55,505 nt of DNA from an uncultured Bacteroidota bacterium. GTDB taxonomy: Bacteria > Bacteroidota > Rhodothermia > Rhodothermales > UBA10348. Positions 18,543 to 27,494 of this stretch are shown in pieces. Each line of letters opens with the position of its first letter. Within the stretch, counting starts at the first letter, position 1. Under the pieces are notes generated by a model. The model was not told the origin of the DNA. It worked only from the letters and a program-made list of their open reading frames with translations, and ran no database searches. The DNA lies in the NCBI GenBank assembly GCA_937876355.1, contig CALFHN010000144.1, forward strand, positions 1 to 55,505, in the 5' to 3' direction. The position numbers were made by a program, and so were the translations under genes.

Positions 18543-19373
18543 TTACTCTTGCTCGGCTTCGTCAGCAGATTCGTCCTGCGCTGGATCCACTTCAGGAGAT
18601 GGAAGCGTAGCTGGATCAACGACGCTAATCAAATCAACATCAAATATCAACACTGAATTTGGTGGAATAATTCCAAGGTCGCGCTCACCATAGGCGAGAA
18701 ATGGAGGAATAGTCATGCGGCGAGTTCCACCAACTTTCATTCCCAATAGACCAAGATCCCAACCCGGAATAACCTGGTTTCTGGCCAATAGAAGCTTAAG
18801 TGTCTCATCGCGATCATGGGAGCTATCAAATTGTGCTCCTTTTGAATCGGTCGAATCTGGATTCATCAACCAGCCCGTGTAATGAACTTCAACTAGCATA
18901 CCGGGAGTAGCTTCATCTCCGGTGCCAACAACCAAATCGTCTTTGATCACATCGGCCGAAAGATCGATCACTTCGAACAATTCAACTTCAAAGATCAACG
19001 CTGAGTTAGCTGGAATCGTACCCATCTCTTGATCACCGTAAGCCAAATCGGCAGGAATGATCAATTCGCGTTTGCCGCCAACTTTCATTCCTTCCAAACC
19101 CTGATCCCAGCCTGGAATTACTTGGCCAAAACCAAGAATAAATTTGAATTGCTGACCACGATCTACAGAGCCATCAAAGAAAGTGCCTTTGCTACCTGTT
19201 GAATCTGGGGCATACAACCATCCGCTGTAGTGCACGGATATTTGAGATCCGAGTGTAGCGACCGCGCCGTCGCCTTCAACCAAGTTTTTTATTTCCAATT
19301 CACTCTTCGTGGGGCTACAGGCGGTTAGGACCAAAGCGATCACAATAAGGCCCGGCATCCAATTAAATTTCAT
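18543..19373 (-). CDS. Lipoprotein with two FKBP peptidyl-prolyl isomerase domains
   Basis: 276 aa. Lipoprotein signal MKFNWMPGLIVIALVLTAC, acylated Cys19. Two FKBP domains follow in tandem, about residues 28-135 and 140-250, each with VHYSGWL or VHYTGWL, FD-S-x-D-R, V-I-P-G-W-D-x-G-L and an IP-P/A-N-S-x-L-I-F motif. The tail is acidic (PEVDPAQDESADEAEQE). Expected to work at the membrane surface as a folding catalyst for exported proteins. The two domains share the same spacing as the cytoplasmic copy downstream. Confidence 0.92.
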   Translation of the reverse strand: MKFNWMPGLIVIALVLTACSPTKSELEIKNLVEGDGAVATLGSQISVHYSGWLYAPDSTGSKGTFFDGSVDRGQQFKFILGFGQVIPGWDQGLEGMKVGGKRELIIPADLAYGDQEMGTIPANSALIFEVELFEVIDLSADVIKDDLVVGTGDEATPGMLVEVHYTGWLMNPDSTDSKGAQFDSSHDRDETLKLLLARNQVIPGWDLGLLGMKVGGTRRMTIPPFLAYGERDLGIIPPNSVLIFDVDLISVVDPATLPSPEVDPAQDESADEAEQE

Positions 19374-19506
19374 TTTGAGATCAAATTTAGTTTATGAGAA
19401 TCCAATGTGGATTCAGCAGCGGCGGTGTACTAATAAGTTATGCAGTTGTTCGCAAAAATTGGCCCTTAGCGATTTTCTCCACGTAAAATCAATAACCCGC
19501 CCCACA

Positions 19507-20160
19507 TTATTCGTGTTTAAGGAGGCCCGAGACAATCATGTACTGTGCAGTTATGTAGGTAATCATAACCATCAGGCTACTGTAGGGGACTTCGAAAGCA
19601 AATTTGTCGACCGCGATAAGAGCATCGGAAATTACGAACAACACGGCGCCCACAGCGACCAACGTAAAACTAAGGTCGGAAGTTGATCCTCGGCGTTTGT
19701 GTGCTAAAACAGCCATCATCAGTAAAACAAAAGCGTACAAAAGCACAGGAATCAGCATGTCCCCAAGCCCGGGGTATAAAACCCACATCAGTGCGATTCC
19801 TACAGCCACAAACTTCAATCCGTCAACAACTTTTAGTGTTCCTGTTTTAGCTCCTGTTTGACTGTATGCTACAATGTAAAAAAGATGGGCGATAAGAAAG
19901 GAACCCAATCCTACGACGAACAGGTTGTCGTTCATTAGAAAAACGTCACCTAACCACGAAAACGCCAGTGCCATGGCAACCCAGCGCCTCCAATTTGGAA
20001 ATCCATGCGAGGCCGCCAAAAAGTACAGCATCAAGGATATCATCAAGAGCGGTTTAGCGACTCGGTGAATTTCATCCAGCGTAAATAGAATACTTGCGAT
20101 TTCAGCAACTGAACTCGCCCAAAAAGCACCTAAAAACCACTTCGGATTCAATTGAATCAT
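19507..20160 (-). CDS. YhhN/TMEM86 family membrane protein (lysoplasmalogenase-like)
   Basis: 217 aa, about eight predicted membrane helices. Family blocks are visible: KPLLMISLML near residue 37, FSWLGDVFLM near 67, FLIAHLFYIVAYSQ near 87, and GAVLFVISDALIAVDKF near 170, each contributing the conserved Asp/His residues of YhhN proteins. Human TMEM86B hydrolyses lysoplasmalogens; the bacterial reaction is not settled. Inner membrane. Stands alone between the FKBP pair and the DUF1080 gene. Confidence 0.88.
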   Translation of the reverse strand: MIQLNPKWFLGAFWASSVAEIASILFTLDEIHRVAKPLLMISLMLYFLAASHGFPNWRRWVAMALAFSWLGDVFLMNDNLFVVGLGSFLIAHLFYIVAYSQTGAKTGTLKVVDGLKFVAVGIALMWVLYPGLGDMLIPVLLYAFVLLMMAVLAHKRRGSTSDLSFTLVAVGAVLFVISDALIAVDKFAFEVPYSSLMVMITYITAQYMIVSGLLKHE

Positions 20161-20187
20161 GATCGTCCTTCTCTTTTGTGCCCTTAG

Positions 20188-20916
20188 TTACAATTCCCTA
20201 ATCCAAATATTTCTAAAGCTCGTGGGATTACCGTGATCCTGCAACTTGATCGCCCCTTTTCCGTGAGGTTCGTATTTAGGCAGCCCGATATAGGGCGTAT
20301 GTCCGGTTAACTCGACATGATTTTGAATCACAATTCCATTGTGAAAAACAGTGACAATTGCGTTTCGAACCACTTCCCCGTCTTCAGTAAACGCTGGGGA
20401 TTGAAATACGATGTCGTAGGTCTGCCATTGGCCAGGCCCCTTGGATGCGTTAACTAAAGGTATGTGTTGTTTATAAATGGAGCCTGCCTGGCCATTGGAA
20501 TACGTAACATTGTTAAAGGAGTCCAAAATTTGAACTTCATAAACTTCGTGAAAAAACACACCGCTATTACCGCGTCCTTGTCCATCCCCTTCCACTATTG
20601 CGGGAGTTCTCCATTCCAGATGCAATTGTATGTCGCCGAATAATTGTGTTGTTCGGATGTCCCCAGATCCCGCAGAAACGGTCATTACCCCATCGGACGC
20701 CAACCATTTCGCCTCTCCGCCTCTAACAGATTCCCAAGAACCAAGTCCCGAGCCATCAAACAAAACCAAAGCATCGGAAGGTGCCGCGGTGCCGGAACCT
20801 GGGACCACAAGTGCGGGCACTGGAATCCATTTTTCTGTCAGTACGGGATCCCATTCTTGAGCGCTGATGGGCGCCACTAAAAATAAGACAACTGCGAGAT
20901 TCATAATTAATTTCAT
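20188..20916 (-). CDS. Secreted DUF1080 (3-keto-disaccharide hydrolase-type) protein
   Basis: 242 aa from ATG 20916, which starts a proper signal peptide (MKLIMNLAVVLFLVAPISAQ). The DUF1080 fold is a concanavalin-like sandwich: LFDGSGLGSWES, IQLHLEWRTP, GNSGVFFHEVYEVQILDSF, QWQTYDIVFQSPAF, and GKGAIKLQDHGNPTSFRNIWIREL at the end. The GNSG, E-V-Q-I-L-D and L-Q-D-H-G residues are the family's conserved core. Some members hydrolyse 3-keto-glycosides made by Gfo/Idh/MocA dehydrogenases; one such oxidoreductase is encoded at 27495-28748, though not adjacent. Periplasmic. Confidence 0.88.
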   Translation of the reverse strand: MKLIMNLAVVLFLVAPISAQEWDPVLTEKWIPVPALVVPGSGTAAPSDALVLFDGSGLGSWESVRGGEAKWLASDGVMTVSAGSGDIRTTQLFGDIQLHLEWRTPAIVEGDGQGRGNSGVFFHEVYEVQILDSFNNVTYSNGQAGSIYKQHIPLVNASKGPGQWQTYDIVFQSPAFTEDGEVVRNAIVTVFHNGIVIQNHVELTGHTPYIGLPKYEPHGKGAIKLQDHGNPTSFRNIWIREL

Positions 20917-21041
20917 ATTCGGTAATCTGGACGAGTCCTGTGTTTGTAAAAGAAATGATTTCAACGCAATATTATTTACACGATATTTAACTGCCTCCGC
21001 ATCGTCACGCAAGAGGTAGTCCCAAAAATTAGGCCGTGCTC

Positions 21042-22535
21042 ATGAAATATACCTTCGTTCTCTTTTTTCTCTTTTCGGCATGCGCAAAACCTCCACCATT
21101 CGACATCATTGAGGCGACGGTGAGCGAGGTGCACCAAGCCTACGAAGCCGGCACGTTAACGGCCGTTGAACTCGCCCAGGCCTATTTGTATAGAATCGAG
21201 CAATACGACGATTCAATCAACGCGTTCATTGTCCTAAATCCAAATGTATTGGCCGAGGCTGCAGCGCTAGACGCTGAGTATGACTTAACAAAAGTTCTGC
21301 GACCCTTGCACGGCATACCAATAGTCGTAAAAGACAACTATGATACGGCTGAACTCCAAACCACTGCTGGTTCTGCTGCGTTGGCGGGCCTGATTCCGCC
21401 GGACGATGCCTTTCAAGTCAAAAAATTGAAAGAAGCCGGATCGCTCATTCTTGGAAAGACGAATATGGCAGAATGGGCATTTAGCCCATATGAAACCGTT
21501 AGTTCGATTGGAGGCACTACCCGAAATCCGTATAATCTTTCTCGTGTGCCGGCGGGATCCAGTGGTGGAACCGCAGCGGCTGTTGCTGCCAACTTAGGAA
21601 TGTTGGGATTAGGGACCGACACCGGGAATTCTATCCGCGGACCTTCCGGCCATAACGCGTTGGTGGGCATACGTTCTACCATGGGATTGACAAGTCGAGA
21701 TGGCATTGTGCCTTTGTATCTCAGAAATGATATAGGAGGGCCGCTTGCCCGGACGGTGACCGACGCGGTTCGAGTCCTAGACCTTATCGCTGGATACGAT
21801 CCCGCCGATCCAGTTACCGCAAAAAGCGATGGACTTATGCCTGCCAGTTATCTCGACTACCTTGACCCTGATGGACTTCGAGGTGCTCGTATTGGAGTAT
21901 TTCGCTGGTACATGAGGCCAGATTCTACTCATCCCGATGTGCTTAAGAGGATGGAAGAAGCCATTGCCGATTTGCAACGTGGTGGTGCCGTGATCGTTGA
22001 TCCGTTTGAAATGCCAACATTAAAACTGGAAGAATCCATTTGGTGTGAGGTATTCGATCACGATTTGCAGCAATATTTTATTACTCGAGGTCCCGATTTC
22101 CCTTACAAAACGTTGGCAGACATTGTAGCTACAGGGAAATACGACCCGTCCATCAAATCGGGCCTAGACTATGCAGCTAGTTGGACAGAACCTCCCTGTC
22201 CGGATGTCTATACCCATCAACCTAACATCGATTTTCGGAATACTATTTTGTCGGAGATGGAAAAACACAGCCTTGATGCCATCATTTACCCAACCTGGAG
22301 TTATCCGGCCCGAAAAATTGGCGATATGGATTCTCCCTCAGGCGATAACAGCCAATATCTTTCTCCTCAGACCGGTTTTCCGGCAATTCAGGTGCCAATT
22401 GGTTTTACCGATAACGGACTGCCTGTTGGGATGACCTTCGTAGGCCGTCTTTTTGCAGAGCCAACATTAATTCGATTGGCCTACCATTATGAAGTCATTT
22501 CAACCAAGCGTCGGCCTCCCTCACAGTTTAATTAA
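21042..22535 (+). CDS. Lipoprotein amidase (amidase-signature family)
   Basis: 497 aa from ATG 21042, giving lipobox LFSAC. The amidase-signature core is intact: catalytic Lys97 in IVVKDNYD, cis-Ser173 in PAGSSGGT and nucleophile Ser197 in [11 protein letters not shown], with the spacing of known Ser-cisSer-Lys triads. It resembles stand-alone amidases more than GatA, because it is exported and no gatB or gatC lies nearby. Likely hydrolyses an amide or peptide amide in the periplasm; the substrate is unknown. Followed by the MarR gene about 80 bases downstream, which has its own operator. Confidence 0.9.
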   Translation: MKYTFVLFFLFSACAKPPPFDIIEATVSEVHQAYEAGTLTAVELAQAYLYRIEQYDDSINAFIVLNPNVLAEAAALDAEYDLTKVLRPLHGIPIVVKDNYDTAELQTTAGSAALAGLIPPDDAFQVKKLKEAGSLILGKTNMAEWAFSPYETVSSIGGTTRNPYNLSRVPAGSSGGTAAAVAANLGMLGLGTDTGNSIRGPSGHNALVGIRSTMGLTSRDGIVPLYLRNDIGGPLARTVTDAVRVLDLIAGYDPADPVTAKSDGLMPASYLDYLDPDGLRGARIGVFRWYMRPDSTHPDVLKRMEEAIADLQRGGAVIVDPFEMPTLKLEESIWCEVFDHDLQQYFITRGPDFPYKTLADIVATGKYDPSIKSGLDYAASWTEPPCPDVYTHQPNIDFRNTILSEMEKHSLDAIIYPTWSYPARKIGDMDSPSGDNSQYLSPQTGFPAIQVPIGFTDNGLPVGMTFVGRLFAEPTLIRLAYHYEVISTKRRPPSQFN

Positions 22536-22584
22536 ATTTTCTAGAGAGGATTCTTGCAAATTCAGATAACGTTACATACATTAG

Positions 22585-22596
22585 TTGTATACACAA
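22585..22596. promoter_or_regulatory. Putative MarR operator upstream of the marR-like gene
   Basis: TTGTATACACAA, a near-palindrome that differs at one position from the perfect palindrome TTGTATATACAA at 23090-23101. One copy precedes the regulator and one the NmrA-like gene, the usual arrangement for an autoregulated MarR pair. Confidence 0.65.
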
Positions 22597-22615
22597 TCAA
22601 TACGGAACAGGACCC

Positions 22616-23068
22616 ATTAAACTAGAACAGGAAATACAGCAGCATACGTTCGTCGATGAATTCTTAAAATCGATCTTGAATGTATTGGTAACGGCAGATC
22701 GCCTTTCCCACGATACAAATGCCGCTTTAAAACCTTTTGGAATCTCCAAAGAGCAGTTTAATGTGCTTCGCATTTTAAAGGGGCAATTCCCAAACCCGGC
22801 GTCTTTACAATTGATCTCGGAGCGAATGATTAGTAAATCATCTAATGCTACCAGGTTGGTGGAGAAATTACGTCAAAAGGAGTTCATTGAGCGGACAGAG
22901 TGCCCTTCTGACCGACGCCAGGTAGATATTATCTTAACTCAAAAAGGCATCGAATTTCTTGATATAGTAAACCCGCTTGTAAAAGCTAGCAGCGCGAAAA
23001 TGCGTAATCTAACAAATAGTGAGTCTGCTGAACTAAATCGGCTATTGGAGAAAATGCGCGTCGATTAG
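22616..23068 (+). CDS. MarR-family transcriptional regulator (start uncertain)
   Basis: Winged-helix regulator. LKPFGISKEQFNVLRILKGQ, then ISKSSNATRLVEKLRQKEFIERTECPSDRRQVDIILTQKG give the recognition helix and wing of MarR proteins. The first accepted start codon is TTG 22676 (130 aa), but this omits the first dimerisation helix. Reading upstream in frame gives IKLEQEIQQHTF-VDEFLKS, which fits the family's N-terminus, beginning at an ATT (22616) about nine bases after a GGA. ATT is rare as a start, so it may be a true non-canonical start or a mutated ATG. It probably represses itself and the NmrA-like gene through the two matching palindromes, released by a small ligand. Confidence 0.75.
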   Translation: MKLEQEIQQHTFVDEFLKSILNVLVTADRLSHDTNAALKPFGISKEQFNVLRILKGQFPNPASLQLISERMISKSSNATRLVEKLRQKEFIERTECPSDRRQVDIILTQKGIEFLDIVNPLVKASSAKMRNLTNSESAELNRLLEKMRVD

Positions 23069-23089
23069 GACTATTTTTTAGCTTATTTA

Positions 23090-23101
23090 TTGTATATACA
23101 A
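23090..23101. promoter_or_regulatory. Putative MarR operator upstream of the NmrA-like gene
   Basis: TTGTATATACAA, a perfect 12-base palindrome between the MarR stop and the NmrA-like start, matching the site at 22585-22596 in 11 of 12 positions. The surrounding sequence is AT-rich, as expected for a promoter. Confidence 0.7.
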
Positions 23102-23130
23102 ATATTTTATACACATCTATCATAACCACA

Positions 23131-24006
23131 ATGGACATAACCATGAACTCAACTAAAAAAGTACTCGTCACGGGTGCAACCGGACAGCAGGGCGGATCAG
23201 TAGTCAACGCTCTACTAAATCGCGGCTATTCGGTGAGAGGACTAACTCGAAATGTCACTTCACCATCTGCTACATCGCTTGCTGAAAGGGGGGTGGAGGT
23301 TTCAGAAGGCAACTTCAAAAATCACGATTCACTCGTAGCCGCACTTCAGGGTGTTGACGCTGTCTTTTTTATGACGACACCTTTTGAAGAAGGAAGTGAT
23401 GCAGAAATCGAGCAAGGCTTGGCTATGATCACTGCCATCAAAAAATCACAAGTCCAGCATGTGGTTTTTTCCTCCGTCGGAAGTGCGAATCAAAATACGG
23501 GTATCCCGCACTTCGACAGCAAGTACGAAGTCGAAAAAATGCTGTCGAAATCTGGCGTAAACTTTACAATCGTTGCGCCAGTTTGGTTCATGGATAATTT
23601 TCATTATCCACAGTCCCGTGAAGGCATCCGAAACGGTGTATTGGCTGTAGCCGTCCCTGAAAATAAAGTATTTCAACAAATCGCTGTCTCCGAGATCGGC
23701 GAATTTGTGGCCGCCATCATTGAGCGCGGTGCGTCCGAGTACGGAAAACGTTACGACTTAGCCAGTGAAAACTCCACTGGGCCTGAGTATACGGCTGAGC
23801 TCTCGAACTTAGTTGGCAAGGACCTTTCCTACCTTGCCCTGGCCCCTGAAGCGTATCGCGCAATGGGGGGTGAGGACTTTGTTCTCATGGCCAAATGGTT
23901 TGGGGAAGTCGGTTATTCAGTGAACGTACCGGCGCTAAAAGCCGCATTTCCGGAAGTCCCTTTGAACGGATTCAAAAAATGGGCTACGAAGCAGTCTTGG
24001 AATTAG
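23131..24006 (+). CDS. NmrA-like NAD(P)-binding oxidoreductase
   Basis: 291 aa (a second ATG at 23143 is possible). The Rossmann start reads VLVTGATGQQGGSVVNALL, the GxxGxxG of atypical short-chain dehydrogenases; then RGLTRN, GVDAVFFMTTPFEEG and HVVFSSVGSA follow as in NmrA/HSCARG proteins. Many members sense NAD(P) ratios or reduce quinones; the canonical YxxxK is not present. Placed behind a MarR gene with a shared operator, it is probably inducible, perhaps by an electrophile or quinone (inference). A strong hairpin ends the unit at 24043. Confidence 0.85.
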   Translation: MDITMNSTKKVLVTGATGQQGGSVVNALLNRGYSVRGLTRNVTSPSATSLAERGVEVSEGNFKNHDSLVAALQGVDAVFFMTTPFEEGSDAEIEQGLAMITAIKKSQVQHVVFSSVGSANQNTGIPHFDSKYEVEKMLSKSGVNFTIVAPVWFMDNFHYPQSREGIRNGVLAVAVPENKVFQQIAVSEIGEFVAAIIERGASEYGKRYDLASENSTGPEYTAELSNLVGKDLSYLALAPEAYRAMGGEDFVLMAKWFGEVGYSVNVPALKAAFPEVPLNGFKKWATKQSWN

Positions 24007-24042
24007 GCCGCCCGCTCGGATGGCTCGACTAGTGCGTACTAA

Positions 24043-24083
24043 ATAGTAGGGTAGGGCGAACAGCGTTCGCCCTACCCTACTAT
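24043..24083. terminator. Bidirectional hairpin between convergent genes
   Basis: Perfect 19-base arms (beginning ATAGTAGGGTAGGG) around a three-base loop, between the NmrA-like stop at 24006 and the convergent propeller stop at 24112, followed by CTTTT on the plus strand. Most likely ends transcription from both sides. It shares the GTAGGG edge with the palindrome at 16356. Confidence 0.75.
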
Positions 24084-24111
24084 CTTTTACAATATCACTT
24101 CGCCTAGACCG

Positions 24112-27100
24112 CTAGTCTTCAATTTCAATGGCGATCATATTCAGATCGTCAATCCGGAACGCATCAGAAGCTTCCACGGCTTCCTTATAAACGGCCCACT
24201 GCATGGCCAAAAACCCGTTCACATCTGAAATCATTTCAGTTAGAGCCTTTTTTCCGTGCGACATGGCCCACTCCTCCGGAGTATTCGGTGCGCGTTGACT
24301 TGAAAAGATGTACTGCCTTGCGCCCCCTAGAGTGGAACTGACGGTATTGGGGTCACGGTAGATCCCTTGCTTGCCCTGCTCTCCAAAAAAGCCGTCTTCA
24401 AATGACGAAAGAGAATCTGCGATCGTTTTCCCGTGTTTTTTAAGCTCTTTGGCTAGATCGTCTTCCCGATCCCCAAGGTTTGTATTTACCCGAGACACAA
24501 CATCTTTTGCTTCGCGAATTCGGTCCATCATCGTAGCAGCCGCTACATTGAGTTTTTCGAATTCAGCATAAAGCGCCAATCGAGCCCGAGCTGCATTTAA
24601 ATCAACTTCAAATCGCGGATCCGACTCCACTTTTACACTCGTTTCTGACACGGTAGCTCCGTAAGTAACCCTGACCATATACGTTCCGGGTAGAACGCTT
24701 GCCCCATCTGGTTCTGAATCCGTTGATCGAACGGCGCGTCGGCTGGGGCCTCGAACTCCTTTTCGATTTAGTGACCACGATGTTTTGTTAATTCCCTTTT
24801 TGGCTGGGCCATCAAAAGTTCTAATCACCTCTCCATCTTCGAGGATCTCAATTTTAACCTTGTCTGGAGCTTTCGTTTTCTTAGAGTCAACGCCCTTTTC
24901 GTCGTCTGTATCAGCCTCATCACTTACTTCAGGTTCTGCCTCTTCCGCTGTCTCCGTCTTTTCAGCCTCTATAAACGCGTCTGGGTCTATGGAATACGTT
25001 ATTTGAGCACCGTCACTTCGCCTGTTTTCGCCAGCATAAATAGCATCGGCTCTAAACCTAGTTCCTTCCGCCTGAATGTTTGAAGCCTGATACGCAATTG
25101 GCCCAGGAAACACATGGACGGCTTCCTCAAGCAAGGAAGCTCCTTTCATCGCAAGCTCGCGCAGTGGCCGAATATCATCCAATATCCAAGCACTTCGACC
25201 GAACGTGGCGATGGCGAGGTCCGCTTCACGTTCCTGAATCACCATATCCATCGTGGACGCCGTTGGATAACCCTGGGTCCATTTTGTCCATTCTTTTCCA
25301 TCGTCGATTGAAACGTAAAGTCCGAATTCGGTGCCCAAGAACATCAAATTGGGAGCAACGGTGTCTTGCACGAAGGACAAAGCAAATCCGTTCACGTCAT
25401 TCGAATCAACCATTCTTTCCCAGGTGTTTCCCCAATCTCGAGTACGATAAACGTATGGCTCCCAATTGTTTTGCCGATGATCGTCAATTACGATAACGGC
25501 TTCCGCTGCACTATGAGGAGACGGTTTAATTTGGTGAACCCACGATTTTTCGGCGACTCCTTTAATTTTTGACCCAACTTCCTTCCACGTCGCGCCTTCA
25601 TCACGGCTCAATTGAATATTCCCATCGTCTGTGCCCACCCAGAGAACACCTTTTTCAACTGGACTAACACCTATAGAAACGATAGTGGTATGATTCTCGG
25701 CTTGCGTCGCATCGTATGTCAAACCACCAGAAATCATTTGTTTTTGTTTCTCTGGGTCATTGGTGGTCAAATCAGGTGAAATGACCTCCCAGCTTTGTCC
25801 ACGATTTAGGGACTTGTGCAAAAATTGGCTGCCGTAATAGATCGTACCGGACTCATGAGGACTCTGAGCAAACGCAGCATCCCAATTATATCTCAGGAAC
25901 ACGTCTGGATCGGGATGCAAAGGTTTAATATTGTCGCTTTCTCCGGTTTCCTTGTCATACCTGCCAATACTTCCCCCCTGGCTCATGGCGTATCCATACC
26001 TAGAGTCATCCGGATCGGGCGATACATCAAACCCATCTCCAAATGCTACTTCTTGCCAGTATGAATTGCGAATGCCTCCTGCTTTCCAAACGTATGCTGG
26101 GCCAATCCAAGAACCATTGTCTTGCATGCCTCCCATGACGTTATATGGAAATTCATTGTCAACATTAATATGGTAAAACTGGGCTACAGGCAGATTTTCA
26201 ACAAAACGCCAAGATTTCCCTTTGTCCCGCGTAATCGAAATTCCACCATCGTTTCCTTCTATTATGAAGCTCGGATCTTTTGCAGATACCCAGAATGCAT
26301 GGTGATCCGGGTGGACACCGTTAGAAGCATAACCTGGCTGCCACTGCGAAAAACTTTTGCCTCCATCTTCGCTGACATGAATCGCTGTTTCAATCTTGTA
26401 AACTCGATTTTCATTCTCTGGATCAACGTAGATTTCACCGTAATAAAATGGCCTTCCATTTACATTGGAATCATCGTTAACCATCGTCCACTTTTTCCCT
26501 CCATTTTCAGAGCGATACAGCGCGTTTTTCTTGGCTTCAACAAGTGCATATACAATTTCTGGCTCGTTGGTAGAAAAAGCCAACCCAATGCGTCCTAATT
26601 CGCCCTTTGGTAGTCCATCCTTATCTGTCAGCTGATTCCAAGTAATGCCTCCATCCCACGTTTCATACAATCCAGAACCCGGTCCTCCCGACTTGAAAAA
26701 CCAAGGCCAACGACGAAATTCCCACATTCCAACCAGGACGTGATTGGGGTTTGAGGGGTCCATTACCATGTCTCCCACACCTGTTTTTTCGTCCACAAAA
26801 AGAACTTTGTCGAGTGTCTTCCCACCGTCGGTGGTCCTAAAAACACCACGCTGAGCCGTTTCGCCCCATGCTGGACCTTGTACGCCAATGAGCGCCGTGT
26901 TCGAATCTGTGGGGTCGAGAACAATGCGATGGATATTTCTGGACTCTTCCAATCCAAGGTGAGTCCACGTTTCTCCACCATCAAGCGAGCGATACAAACC
27001 ATTTCCGGCAGACTGACTGTTTCTTGGATTTCCTTCGCCAGCGCCAACCCAGACGACGTCGGGATTGTCTTGAAAAATGCCGATTGAGCCTATGGAATGT

Positions 27101-27357
27101 GTGGGCTGATCATCAAAAATAGGATCCCACTTAATTCCGCCGGAGGTCGACTTCCAGAGCCCTCCAGATGCGGTTCCGGCATAAATCACATCGGGGTTTT
27201 CAATCACGGCCGATATGGCCGTAACGCGCCCACTCATGCCGGCAGGACCAATATTGCGAGGTTTCATCGCCTCAAATAATTCCATGTCCAACTGCTGTCC
27301 CATCGAAAACGGTACAACCAGTAGACTAAACAAAAAGACTAAAAGGCAACGTCGCAT
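24112..27357 (-). CDS. Second secreted sortilin/VPS10-like BNR-repeat propeller protein
   Basis: 1081 aa from ATG 27357, which opens a signal peptide (MRRCLLVFLFSLLVVPFSMGQ). Asp-box repeats fill about residues 30-750: STSGGIKWDPIF, SLDGGETWTHLG, TTDGGKTLDKV, SRDEGATWKEV, SIDDGKEWTKW. An acidic, Lys-rich low-complexity segment lies at about 835-875 (TAEEAEPEVSDEADTDDEKG), then a beta-sandwich (GTYMVRVTYG) and a helical tail. Same architecture as 9499-12534, whose charged insert is absent. Periplasmic or surface; the substrate is unknown and catalytic residues of sialidases are not visible. Confidence 0.85.
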   Translation of the reverse strand: MRRCLLVFLFSLLVVPFSMGQQLDMELFEAMKPRNIGPAGMSGRVTAISAVIENPDVIYAGTASGGLWKSTSGGIKWDPIFDDQPTHSIGSIGIFQDNPDVVWVGAGEGNPRNSQSAGNGLYRSLDGGETWTHLGLEESRNIHRIVLDPTDSNTALIGVQGPAWGETAQRGVFRTTDGGKTLDKVLFVDEKTGVGDMVMDPSNPNHVLVGMWEFRRWPWFFKSGGPGSGLYETWDGGITWNQLTDKDGLPKGELGRIGLAFSTNEPEIVYALVEAKKNALYRSENGGKKWTMVNDDSNVNGRPFYYGEIYVDPENENRVYKIETAIHVSEDGGKSFSQWQPGYASNGVHPDHHAFWVSAKDPSFIIEGNDGGISITRDKGKSWRFVENLPVAQFYHINVDNEFPYNVMGGMQDNGSWIGPAYVWKAGGIRNSYWQEVAFGDGFDVSPDPDDSRYGYAMSQGGSIGRYDKETGESDNIKPLHPDPDVFLRYNWDAAFAQSPHESGTIYYGSQFLHKSLNRGQSWEVISPDLTTNDPEKQKQMISGGLTYDATQAENHTTIVSIGVSPVEKGVLWVGTDDGNIQLSRDEGATWKEVGSKIKGVAEKSWVHQIKPSPHSAAEAVIVIDDHRQNNWEPYVYRTRDWGNTWERMVDSNDVNGFALSFVQDTVAPNLMFLGTEFGLYVSIDDGKEWTKWTQGYPTASTMDMVIQEREADLAIATFGRSAWILDDIRPLRELAMKGASLLEEAVHVFPGPIAYQASNIQAEGTRFRADAIYAGENRRSDGAQITYSIDPDAFIEAEKTETAEEAEPEVSDEADTDDEKGVDSKKTKAPDKVKIEILEDGEVIRTFDGPAKKGINKTSWSLNRKGVRGPSRRAVRSTDSEPDGASVLPGTYMVRVTYGATVSETSVKVESDPRFEVDLNAARARLALYAEFEKLNVAAATMMDRIREAKDVVSRVNTNLGDREDDLAKELKKHGKTIADSLSSFEDGFFGEQGKQGIYRDPNTVSSTLGGARQYIFSSQRAPNTPEEWAMSHGKKALTEMISDVNGFLAMQWAVYKEAVEASDAFRIDDLNMIAIEIED

Positions 27358-27494
27358 ATAGAGAACCAATTTCTGTTTAAAATCGACTCCAACATACAAC
27401 AGGTTCTGCAAAATGACGCGACTTCCAGTCCCAACTGAGACCAGAATTCGAACGCAGATAGTCACACCTTAAAACTATATATATAAAGGTAACC

